Below are positions 26,398-34,690 of a stretch of DNA of 64,000 nucleotides, one piece after another. The notes under the pieces were generated by a model. That model made no database searches. It was not told where the DNA came from and worked only from the letters and a program-made list of their open reading frames with translations. The position numbers and the translations under genes were made by a program. Within the stretch, counting starts at the first letter, position 1; each line of letters opens with the position of its first letter. Source of the stretch: an uncultured bacterium (lineage in GTDB: Bacteria; Bacillota; Clostridia; Lachnospirales; Lachnospiraceae); assembly GCA_947643595.1 (NCBI GenBank), contig CANRWP010000010.1, forward strand, positions 1-64,000. Reading direction: 5' to 3'.

Positions 26398-27261
26398 CTA
26401 ATCATTCGGCCTCTGATAAAACCGCCCCGTAAGCTGCTGCGTATTCATCGTATTGATAAAGGCGCCTGGATCAATCTGCCGGATCTTCTTTGTAATCGTT
26501 TTGATCTCATCCCGCCCCACGACGGAGTACAGCATATTGCACTCCTGCTTTTTGTAACAGCCGATCCCCTTGAAGAGAGTGGCGTCATGGTTCGTGTCTC
26601 TCCGGATCTCCTGATAGATTTCGTCCGGTCTGGAGGTGATGATGAGCAGAGTCTGCTTCTGGTATCGCTTGTATAAAAGATGCAGGACCTGGGTGGAGGT
26701 AAACTGAAATATGATGGAATACAGCGCCTCATTCCAGCCGAACAGATACCCGGCGATCAGAAGGATGATGCAGTTTCCGGCAAAGATATAGTTCCATGTC
26801 TCTATACCAAACTTTTCCGAAAAGAAAATGGCGATAAAATCGGTTCCGCCGCTGGTGGCGTTGGCGTACAGGCACAGGGAGATGGCACAGGCGTTTAAAA
26901 TGCCGCCGAATACTGCCACCAGCAGAATATCGTCCGTCATCTGGAAGCCGGAGAGAATATCTGTAAAAACGCCCGTCAGAACGATCATCAGGCAGGAATA
27001 TCCGGTGAATTTTCTGCCGATATACTTAAAACTGATAAAGACCGGGACAGCGTTTAAGGAAAAATTGATCAGGGAATAGGAGAGATCAAGATTCCAGAAA
27101 TGTCTGGCTATCTGCTGGATCAGCAGTGTGAGGCCGCTGAAGCCGCCCGGGAGAAGATCCCCCGCCCGGACAAAACTTTTGATATTCATGGCCATCAAAA
27201 AAGCGGCGACAATAATGAATACGGTCCTTTTTGTATCGTCTAAAACTTTATTTTTTTTCAT
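26398..27261 (-). CDS. YitT/DUF2179 family membrane protein
   Basis: A 287-aa protein with five to six membrane helices (VFIIVAAFLMAMNIKSF ... SGGTDFIAIFFSEKFG) and a C-terminal cytoplasmic DUF2179 domain (about 205-287: LLIITSRPDEIYQEI, TLFKGIGCYKKQECNMLYSVV). YitT proteins are widespread in Firmicutes and their transport substrate is unknown. It is convergent with GH43, with 11 bp between the two genes. Confidence 0.9.
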   Translation of the reverse strand: MKKNKVLDDTKRTVFIIVAAFLMAMNIKSFVRAGDLLPGGFSGLTLLIQQIARHFWNLDLSYSLINFSLNAVPVFISFKYIGRKFTGYSCLMIVLTGVFTDILSGFQMTDDILLVAVFGGILNACAISLCLYANATSGGTDFIAIFFSEKFGIETWNYIFAGNCIILLIAGYLFGWNEALYSIIFQFTSTQVLHLLYKRYQKQTLLIITSRPDEIYQEIRRDTNHDATLFKGIGCYKKQECNMLYSVVGRDEIKTITKKIRQIDPGAFINTMNTQQLTGRFYQRPND

Positions 27262-27336
27262 AGTGATTTATGCCTTCTTTCTGTAGTCCCTTTGTATACC
27301 GGAGTATCTTCCTATTTATCTTATTATTTTTCCGCG

Positions 27337-27990
27337 TTATCGCCCCTGATGCCATGCCAGACGAACGCTGGCAGGGTGGTAATCTCCCGTAAGCCAGTCC
27401 ACATCGTTTGTGATCCAGTCCATGATCTCCAGCTGCCTGGTCTCCCAGGAGACGGTCGCCATATGGGCTTCGGGAGTTTCCTCCACTTCCATGGAAGTAT
27501 CGATCTCATCATAACCGAAGATATATCCGCCTGCGCTCCAGATGCTGAAATTGCTGTCCGGGCCGGGATCGGGAACGCCGCCCCTTTTTTCGACAAGTAC
27601 ATCATGGCGGGCTTTGTATTCCTCCTCGCATCCGGGCTTTAATTTTGTCATAAACATTCTGTGGCGTATCAGTTCTTTATTCTCTCTCACGATGCCGAAA
27701 TTATGATACATCAGACGCATATTCTGTCCGGGCGTGGAGATCCAGGTGAAAGTATCCTCCATTTTAGCGAGCAGTGAACCGATCTGCTCAACGGCTTTCG
27801 CGTACAGGTCTTTTTTTTCAGCTGTCTCGCAATAGCCGAAAATCAGGGAAGAACAGTTCCAGATACTGAAATTGCGCACTTCGTTCTGATCCAGAAATGC
27901 GACAAGTTCCGGCCAGATCTCCCCGAGATTTTTGCGGTAGAGATTCATCTGGCCTTTTTTAATTTCCATGGCGAAGCTGTGACGTTCCAT
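27337..27990 (-). CDS. Tandem L-rhamnose-mutarotase-like protein
   Basis: A 217-aa protein made of two RhaM-like ferredoxin-fold domains. Domain 1 (about 1-104) reads MERHSFAMEIKKGQMNLYRK ... IWPELVAFL; domain 2 (about 117-217) reads IRHRMFMTKLKPGCEEEYKARHD. Single-domain RhaM (about 104 aa) interconverts alpha- and beta-L-rhamnose using Tyr and His in a Y..RH motif. Here domain 1 keeps the Tyr and the IWPEL segment but has Leu at the His position, while domain 2 keeps Tyr and His but lacks IWPEL. Both end in a similar RL..H block. It is divergent from yesN across 226 bp. Mutarotase activity is plausible but not assured. Confidence 0.8.
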   Translation of the reverse strand: MERHSFAMEIKKGQMNLYRKNLGEIWPELVAFLDQNEVRNFSIWNCSSLIFGYCETAEKKDLYAKAVEQIGSLLAKMEDTFTWISTPGQNMRLMYHNFGIVRENKELIRHRMFMTKLKPGCEEEYKARHDVLVEKRGGVPDPGPDSNFSIWSAGGYIFGYDEIDTSMEVEETPEAHMATVSWETRQLEIMDWITNDVDWLTGDYHPASVRLAWHQGR

Positions 27991-28216
27991 AAAATATCCT
28001 CCTGATATTGTGTGAGTGTAAACAGCATTTATTCGCGTCCATTATAGCATATAAAACCATAAATATCCTGAAAAATTTACAATGAAAATAAAAAGATTTG
28101 TGGAGAGCAAAATGATAATCAGTTTCGGCATATTGCCCTTTTATCAGAATTATTATAAGATAATACAAAAGACACTATACAATTAACGGACTGATAACAG
28201 TACAACGAGGACAGAA

Positions 28217-29767
28217 ATGTATACAATACTGATCGTGGACGATGAGCGGAATGAGCGGGACGGCATAGAAAAACTGATCAAAAGATACCAGTACGATCTG
28301 CGCGTTTTACAGGCGGCGAACGGCGAAGAAGCTTTGAAAATTTTTGAGGATCAGGAGATCGATATATTGCTCACAGACATAAAAATGCCCTTTATGACAG
28401 GAATGGAACTGATCGAGCAGGTACATAAGGGGGGCTGGGAACCTGTATGCATTATCTACAGCGCCTACGGAGAGTTTGAGTATGCCCAGAATGCGATTAT
28501 GCTGGGGGTACTCCAGTATCTTCTGAAACCGATCCGACTTGAGGAATTTCAGAAACTGTTTCGGAAAGTATTTAAGGTATGCGATGAGAGAAAGCGCGTA
28601 GAACAGGAAAATATCCAGATAAGAAAAAGACAGGAGCAGTCTGCGAGGGAGAAGGCGGGCAGGGAGATCATTCGCTATCTGGAATCCGAGACGGAAGATG
28701 AGGGCGGCGCCTTTATAGAAATTTTTGCGGGAAATGAAGTGTTCCCGGTGATACTTTCCAACAACCTGTACCTGTTTTCCAGACATTGGGACGAGTATTT
28801 CCATAAAATAAAAGAATTGTTTACGGAGAATGTCCTCGCGATAAGCAGGGACGATGCGCAGGTGCTTCTATTGATCCCTTCCACAGGAAAATTTCAGAAA
28901 AAGGAGATCCATGCGGCATGTCAGAGTCTGATTGAGATCTCGCGCGACAGATACCAGTCGGATCTCTTTATTATTGTCGGGCAGCAGTGCGCCGATGCAA
29001 AACAGTTAAGAGCCGAATATGAGAAGATGAAAGATCAGGTTGACTATCAGTTTTTTATTTCCGGGAGCAGATGCTTGACAGATGATCAGGGAGCCTTTCT
29101 GAAAAAGGAAAAGGATATGCTGCCAGTCTATTTCAAAAAGATCCTCACCTGCGTGAAACTGAAAGATTTTCAGGCGATGCGGGAGGAATTCGGAAAGGCT
29201 TTTGAGTATGTGGAGGAGAATGTGGGATTCAGCTCCATCTACATAAAATATAATTTTTCCGAGATCATCAAAAAGTGTTATGAATGCCTCGGAAAAGAAA
29301 ACAGGATGATGAAGAGTCTTGAGAATATTTATGAAGCCCGAACGCTGGAAAAGATCAAAGAGATCGTGGAAGAGATCATACAGGAATTTACCGGGGAGGA
29401 AAAGGAATCCGGATCGGAAAACAGGGTGGTGGGACTGACAATAGACATGATCAGACGGGAGTATGGAAACAGCACGCTTTCGGTGGCGCTGCTTGCGGAG
29501 AAGCTGGGGATATCGGCGGCCTATCTCAGTTCCCTGTTCAAGCTGGAAACGGGGGAGAATCTCGCCAAATATATATCCAGATACCGGATGGAAAAGGCAA
29601 AAGAGTTTTTGGATACAACCAATTTAAAAATAGGGGATATTGCGGAGCGTGTCGGATATTTTAACGTCTCTTATTTTATTTCACTGTTTCATATAAATGT
29701 GGGCTGCAGTCCCGCGAAGTACCGGGAGAAGATAAAAGAAAATGAACAGAGAGAAGAAATCCTTTGA
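28217..29767 (+). CDS. YesN-type response regulator (AraC output)
   Basis: A 516-aa regulator with a receiver domain (1-120; acidic pocket VDDE, phospho-acceptor Asp54 in LLTDIKMPF, Lys in LLKPIRLEE). A long middle region follows, then a C-terminal AraC-type double helix-turn-helix (STLSVALLAEKLGISAAYLSSLF ... IGDIAERVGYFNVSYFISLF). Proteins of this class pair with YesM kinases to induce sugar ABC importers. It overlaps the kinase gene by 26 nt and probably controls both the downstream importer and the divergent mutarotase-like gene. Confidence 0.93.
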   Translation: MYTILIVDDERNERDGIEKLIKRYQYDLRVLQAANGEEALKIFEDQEIDILLTDIKMPFMTGMELIEQVHKGGWEPVCIIYSAYGEFEYAQNAIMLGVLQYLLKPIRLEEFQKLFRKVFKVCDERKRVEQENIQIRKRQEQSAREKAGREIIRYLESETEDEGGAFIEIFAGNEVFPVILSNNLYLFSRHWDEYFHKIKELFTENVLAISRDDAQVLLLIPSTGKFQKKEIHAACQSLIEISRDRYQSDLFIIVGQQCADAKQLRAEYEKMKDQVDYQFFISGSRCLTDDQGAFLKKEKDMLPVYFKKILTCVKLKDFQAMREEFGKAFEYVEENVGFSSIYIKYNFSEIIKKCYECLGKENRMMKSLENIYEARTLEKIKEIVEEIIQEFTGEEKESGSENRVVGLTIDMIRREYGNSTLSVALLAEKLGISAAYLSSLFKLETGENLAKYISRYRMEKAKEFLDTTNLKIGDIAERVGYFNVSYFISLFHINVGCSPAKYREKIKENEQREEIL

Positions 29768-31391
29768 GAGACAGCTGAAAAAGAGTTTTGTGCTGATCAT
29801 CATGATACCGGTACTCCTTTTGGGAACGTTTATCCTGTTTTCTTCTTTCAGATATGTGCAGAAGGAGAGGCTGGTGGAGCTGAACAACCGTATAGACCAG
29901 AATGAGATCGATCTGGAAAACAGGATGGAACAGAGCAAGAAATCTCTTGTCTATGCGGTCAGCAATTATACACTGCAGGATTTTCTGGAAATCGATACCG
30001 GAAATTTTATGAAATTGAATGAAGCTTCCAAAAATGTGAGTCCGTTGCTGTATAATACGGTACTCTCCAATCAATATTACAGGAAACTGAGGATCTATAC
30101 GGATAAAAATTATACGATGATGGACGACCTGCTCCGCTCCTCGGAGGAAGTACAGGGGGAAGCGTGGTATGCTGAGACCGGAGAGACGGACGAAATAGGA
30201 TGGTGGTTTCAGGGAGAGGAACTATTTATTACGAAACGGATCAGAACATCCTATCCGGTAAAAACGTTGGGGGTTATGAAAGTGGATCTGGATACGGATC
30301 TCTTTCGGGAGAGCTTCGGCGTTTTGGAAAAGGTGCCGTTATATGTCCGGATATTGGATCAGAACGGGACTGTCTATGAATATGGAAATGCAGAATACGC
30401 TCAGACAGCCGGGTTTGTCAGGACAGATCCGCTTGGAGATTCCGGGTGGAATATCCGGTATACGGTGGACAAAAGCTATTTCCATCAGGAGGTTGCAGGA
30501 CTGTTGCTGCCGATGTTGATCATCGCGGCGGTGCTCTGTATCGTCTGGATCTCCATACGCATGATCTCCAAAGTATTGTTGAGGGATATTGTTACTTTAG
30601 TACAGGAAGTAAATGAGATCCAGAGAGGGAACCTTGATGTGGAGATCAGGGAATCTGAGATAGAGGATGTGGATATTCTGGCGAGAAGTTTACAGAGCAT
30701 GATGAATCGGATCAAACAGCTGATACGGCAGGTATATGTAAAAGAGATCGAACGCCAGCATATGGAGCTGGATCTGTTGCAGGCAAAGATCAATCCGCAT
30801 TTTCTGTATAATAATCTGTCGGCAATCAACTGGCTGGCGCTTGACTGTGGCCAGGACAGGATATATGAGATCACCACAGAGATGGCCGCTTTTTATAGAA
30901 CGGCGTTAAATAAAGGAAAAAATATTGATAAACTTTCCGTGGAGATCATGAATATCCGAGCCTATGTCAGACTGCTTTCGATAGCGCATGAAGAGTCCTT
31001 TGATGTGGAATATCAGATAGATGAGAAACTGCTGGAATACAAAATTCCGATCTTTATCTTACAGCCACTGGTGGAGAACGCGATGGAGCATGGGATCGAT
31101 GAACTGCGGAATCGGAGGGGTTTTCTCAGGATCTCGGTTTATAAGGCAGATGAAAAATATATGGAGCTCTCTGTGTATGACAATGGGATGTCGCTGTATG
31201 AAAAGACAGGAGGAGGGGTAATGCCCGTTACAGATTACGGGTATGGAACGGGAAACGTGCATAAGCGGATACAGATTTTGTGTGGAGAGGATTGTGGCCT
31301 TACCATATCTGCGAATGAGACGGGCACGACTGCTGTCGTGAGACTGAAAGAAGTCAGAGCGGTAGAGATGCTGTCAGAAAAGGAATCCTGA
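29742..31391 (+). CDS. YesM-type sensor histidine kinase
   Basis: A 549-aa kinase with two membrane helices (about 15-35 and 248-270) bracketing a large extracytoplasmic sensing domain, then HAMP. The LytS/YesM-type His_kinase box is QAKINPHFLYNNLSAINWLA with the phospho-His, and an ATPase domain follows (LVENAMEHGID). The reading frame starts inside the yesN 3' end, indicating coupled translation. It likely senses an extracellular sugar, perhaps together with the binding protein encoded next. Confidence 0.93.
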   Translation: MNREKKSFERQLKKSFVLIIMIPVLLLGTFILFSSFRYVQKERLVELNNRIDQNEIDLENRMEQSKKSLVYAVSNYTLQDFLEIDTGNFMKLNEASKNVSPLLYNTVLSNQYYRKLRIYTDKNYTMMDDLLRSSEEVQGEAWYAETGETDEIGWWFQGEELFITKRIRTSYPVKTLGVMKVDLDTDLFRESFGVLEKVPLYVRILDQNGTVYEYGNAEYAQTAGFVRTDPLGDSGWNIRYTVDKSYFHQEVAGLLLPMLIIAAVLCIVWISIRMISKVLLRDIVTLVQEVNEIQRGNLDVEIRESEIEDVDILARSLQSMMNRIKQLIRQVYVKEIERQHMELDLLQAKINPHFLYNNLSAINWLALDCGQDRIYEITTEMAAFYRTALNKGKNIDKLSVEIMNIRAYVRLLSIAHEESFDVEYQIDEKLLEYKIPIFILQPLVENAMEHGIDELRNRRGFLRISVYKADEKYMELSVYDNGMSLYEKTGGGVMPVTDYGYGTGNVHKRIQILCGEDCGLTISANETGTTAVVRLKEVRAVEMLSEKES

Positions 31392-31407
31392 GGGGGTTCT
31401 TTTTTTG
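31376..31407 (+). terminator. Possible partial terminator after yesM
   Basis: AAAAGGAATCC can pair with GGGTTCTTTTT with two G-T wobbles around TGAGG, followed by more T residues. It may separate expression of the regulators from the importer operon. Confidence 0.4.
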
Positions 31408-31512
31408 AGTTAAAAAATCCGATATTTATATAAAAATTTTTGGATAGAATTTGAAATATACCGTATTTAAAATAAAGATATCACTAAAAAACATATGGAA
31501 AAGGAGAAGACT

Positions 31513-32853
31513 ATGAAAAAGAAAATCGTGAGTTTGTTGACGGCAGCAATCGTAACGGCATCCCTGATCGTGGGATGCGGCAATACAGCACAGGATTCGA
31601 CAGGCGGGGAGACGGCGTCCGCCTCTGAGACGGACGCGGCGGGGGAAACCGCTCCTGCGGAAAGCGAGAGTGAAGGATGGGGCGATGCGCAGAAAGTGAC
31701 TTTCGCGTGCTGGTATGATGAAGACGATATGGTTCCCATTATCGCGGCCATCAACGAGAAGCTGGGCGGGGAGTATGTAGTGGAATATACCTACATAGCG
31801 AGAAACGATTATAACAATGTGCTGGGAACGCAGCTGGCGGCAGGGGAAGGGCCGGACATCGTTGCGGATGGCACGAACTTCCCGGCGAGAATAAAGGCGG
31901 GAAATGTAAAGGAGATAACAGGGGCGGCTTACCTGAAGGGCATCAATGAAGCGGGATTTGCGCTCTGCAAGGATGGAGACAAAATATACGGCATTCCCTC
32001 CTACGGCTGGTTTTCCGGCGTGTGGTACAACAAAGACATCTTTGAGCAGAATAAGGTTGCCGTACCGACAACTTTTGATGAACTGGTAGCAGCCTGCGAT
32101 GCGTTGTCCGCAAACGGCGTGCAGCCGATGGGCTTTGGACTTGCTGACGGCGATACCGGCGTGCATTCTCTGCTGGGGTATATCGAGAACAATTTTTATG
32201 AGGCTTCCGAGGAGGGAAAGAGCTTTGACGAGGAGTTCGCAAAAGGCTTAAAGACAATGGACGGCACATTAAACCAGTATGTGAAAGAGTGGAGCGTGTT
32301 GGTCGAGAAAGGCTACATCAACGACACCATGGTGGGTATTTCCAATGAGCAGGCGTTGAGCGACTTTATTGCGGGTAAAACGGCGATCTTCAACGGCGGC
32401 CCTTGGCAGTATTCCAATCTCCAGGATGCGGGAATGAATTTCGGCATGATTCCAAATCTTGGAAGTTCCACAGAGAATCAGTACTTAAACGGCGGCCCTG
32501 CAGTAAACTTTGGCATCAATGTGAACACCAAAAACGAGAGCGGTGCGGAAAAGCTTATGGAAGCGCTTGCCTCTGTCGAAGTGCAGCAGGCTTTCGTAGA
32601 CGCAAATGTGGGCGGTTTCAGCTATAAGGAAGGCGTAAAGGTAGATATTCCGGATGAATATGAGGCGGTAAAGGATATTCTGGAAAACGGCAACGTTGCC
32701 TGCTGCTGGGACAGATGGAGCGTCAATATGCCGTCACAGTCCCTGTTCGACGAGGCGGTATCACAGATGCAGGGTCTTGCCGCAGGAAGCATCACGCCGG
32801 ATGATTTTGTGAAGGCGCTGGATGCAAAGGCTGAGTCCATCAGATACGAATAA
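31513..32853 (+). CDS. Sugar ABC transporter substrate-binding lipoprotein
   Basis: A 446-aa extracellular binding protein with a lipoprotein signal (AAIVTASLIVGCG, Cys22). An acidic Ser/Thr/Glu linker leads to a family-1 solute-binding fold (VTFACWYDEDDMVPII ... GIPSYGWFSGVWYNKDIFEQ). The start at 31513 follows AAGGAG; the track start six codons upstream is less likely. It feeds the two permeases encoded downstream. No ATPase gene is linked, as is usual for these loci, where a shared MsmK-type ATPase serves several importers. Confidence 0.93.
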   Translation: MKKKIVSLLTAAIVTASLIVGCGNTAQDSTGGETASASETDAAGETAPAESESEGWGDAQKVTFACWYDEDDMVPIIAAINEKLGGEYVVEYTYIARNDYNNVLGTQLAAGEGPDIVADGTNFPARIKAGNVKEITGAAYLKGINEAGFALCKDGDKIYGIPSYGWFSGVWYNKDIFEQNKVAVPTTFDELVAACDALSANGVQPMGFGLADGDTGVHSLLGYIENNFYEASEEGKSFDEEFAKGLKTMDGTLNQYVKEWSVLVEKGYINDTMVGISNEQALSDFIAGKTAIFNGGPWQYSNLQDAGMNFGMIPNLGSSTENQYLNGGPAVNFGINVNTKNESGAEKLMEALASVEVQQAFVDANVGGFSYKEGVKVDIPDEYEAVKDILENGNVACCWDRWSVNMPSQSLFDEAVSQMQGLAAGSITPDDFVKALDAKAESIRYE

Positions 32854-32890
32854 GACAGAAAATAAGAAGTTGAAAAGACAGGAATGATTC

Positions 32891-32919
32891 ATAAGGGGCT
32901 GCCGGAAACAGCCCCTTAT
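32891..32919 (+). promoter_or_regulatory. Intercistronic stem-loop between binding protein and permease
   Basis: ATAAGGGGCTG and CAGCCCCTTAT form a perfect 11-bp stem with a 7-nt loop (CCGGAAA) and no T-run. Such structures behind binding-protein genes protect the upstream mRNA and lower permease expression. The role here is inferred. Confidence 0.7.
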
Positions 32920-32949
32920 GTAAAATCAGAGATCAGAGGGGAACAGGTT

Positions 32950-33840
32950 ATGCAGAAAAAGACGAAACTGAAAAATGAACTTCCGTATATATTGATGGTC
33001 ATACCTGCATTGGCTATATTTATCACATTTTTTATTTTGCCGCTCATCTATACTTTTAAATATAGTTTTTACAACTGGACCAGCTATTCGCCGGATATTG
33101 TTTTTAAGGGACTGGAAAATTATAAGAAATTACTGGCGGACAGGACAGTGGTGGTAGGAATCAAAAATTCACTGATCTATGCCATTGTAAACGTACTGCT
33201 GCAGAATATTATCGCGCTGCCGGTGGCGGTAGTATTAAACACAAAATTCCGCGGGCGAAATATATACAGAGCGGTCTTCTTCTGCCCGGCGGTTCTGAGC
33301 ACGCTGGTAGTGGGCTATCTCTGGAAATTTCTGCTGTCCGCCAGCGATTACGGATTTGTGAACCAGTGTCTGGGGAGGCTTGGAGTGGAACCGGTCAACT
33401 TTCTGGGAAACGGGGAGATCGCGCTTGCGGCGATCATCCTGACGCAGGTCTGGCAGTGGTTCGGCTGGGCGATGGTCATTTATCTCGGAAATCTTCAGAG
33501 TATAAGCGACGATTTGTATGAGGCGGCATCCATCGACGGTGCGGGGATATTTGACAAATTCTGGCATATCACGATCCCCGGACTGGCGCCGGCGATCAAG
33601 ATCAATCTGGTGACGGGAATGATATCGGGATTGAAGGTATTTGATATTGTCATGTCTCTGACAAACGGTGGTCCGGCGCACCAGACGGAGACGATTCTGA
33701 CATTGATGTTCCAGAAATTTTCGGAGGGAAATTATGGCTATGCCTCTTCCTTCGGCATTGCGTTTCTGGCGATCAGTATGCTGCTTGCATGTATTTTATT
33801 AGGCTCTTTCAATAAATGGGAAAGGAGGCTCGGACAATGA
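32950..33840 (+). CDS. Sugar ABC transporter permease (MalF/UgpA-like)
   Basis: A 296-aa protein with six membrane helices and the EAA loop (YEAASIDGAGIFDKFWHITIPGL) that docks the ATPase. The start ATG at 32950 (MQKKTKLKNELPYI) has GAGGGG upstream; the track start at 32884 would place the hairpin inside the gene and is rejected. It overlaps the next permease gene by 4 nt. Confidence 0.92.
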   Translation: MQKKTKLKNELPYILMVIPALAIFITFFILPLIYTFKYSFYNWTSYSPDIVFKGLENYKKLLADRTVVVGIKNSLIYAIVNVLLQNIIALPVAVVLNTKFRGRNIYRAVFFCPAVLSTLVVGYLWKFLLSASDYGFVNQCLGRLGVEPVNFLGNGEIALAAIILTQVWQWFGWAMVIYLGNLQSISDDLYEAASIDGAGIFDKFWHITIPGLAPAIKINLVTGMISGLKVFDIVMSLTNGGPAHQTETILTLMFQKFSEGNYGYASSFGIAFLAISMLLACILLGSFNKWERRLGQ

Positions 33841-34670
33841 AAAAGAAGACGGTGTTTGTGACTGGTCTGAAATATGTTTTTCTGTCGCTGCTTGCGCTGG
33901 TTGTACTGATTCCGATCTATTATCTGGTCGTAACGACATTCAAGAGTTCTACGGAGGCGGCGGTTGCCCCGATGGCATTGCCCTCCTCATGGGATTTCAG
34001 CGGTTATGTGGATGCGTTTCAGGCGATGCAGTATCCGCAGGCGTTTAAGAATACATTTCTTATTACCTTCATCTCGGTGGCCGGGCTGATTCTGGTGTCG
34101 TCCATGTGCGGGTATGTGCTGAACAGAAGAGAAAAATTCAAAATTACAAAGGTGATCTTTCTTTTGATTTTATCTGGGATCATGTTTCCCTATCAGATGT
34201 CCATTCTGGGACTTTATAAGGTGATCAGAGGGCTGCATCTGATGAACTCCCTGACGGGCGTGATTCTGGTGGATATTGCGATCAATATTCCGTTTGCGAC
34301 ATTTTTGATCAAAAGCTTTGTCAGTACGATTCCGATAGAGCTGGAGGAAGCGGCTAAAATAGACGGAGCAGGCGTTTCCCGCACTTTCTGGACTATCACG
34401 TTTCCACTGATGAAACCGATGATTGCCACGGTTGCGATCCTGAACACGCTGACGATCTGGAATGATTTCATCGGGCCGTTATACTTTTTGCAGTCGAGGG
34501 AAAAGGACGTGATACTGCAGGAAGTATACAGGAATATCGGGCAGTTTTCCACGGACTGGAGCAGTCTGTTCCCGATGATGGTTTTAGGGGTGCTTCCGTT
34601 AGTATTATTCTATCTGTTCATGCAGAGATATATTATTGGAGGCGTGATGAGTGGTTCCGTAAAAGGGTAA
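33837..34670 (+). CDS. Sugar ABC transporter permease (MalG/UgpE-like)
   Basis: A 277-aa, six-helix permease partner with the EAA loop EEAAKIDGAGVSRTFWTITFPLM. It starts at the ATGA overlap with the upstream permease, behind AAAGGAGG. Together with that gene and the binding protein it forms an importer for an oligosaccharide handled by the downstream enzymes. Confidence 0.92.
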   Translation: MKKKTVFVTGLKYVFLSLLALVVLIPIYYLVVTTFKSSTEAAVAPMALPSSWDFSGYVDAFQAMQYPQAFKNTFLITFISVAGLILVSSMCGYVLNRREKFKITKVIFLLILSGIMFPYQMSILGLYKVIRGLHLMNSLTGVILVDIAINIPFATFLIKSFVSTIPIELEEAAKIDGAGVSRTFWTITFPLMKPMIATVAILNTLTIWNDFIGPLYFLQSREKDVILQEVYRNIGQFSTDWSSLFPMMVLGVLPLVLFYLFMQRYIIGGVMSGSVKG

Positions 34671-34690
34671 AATCAGCAGGGGGATGAAAT

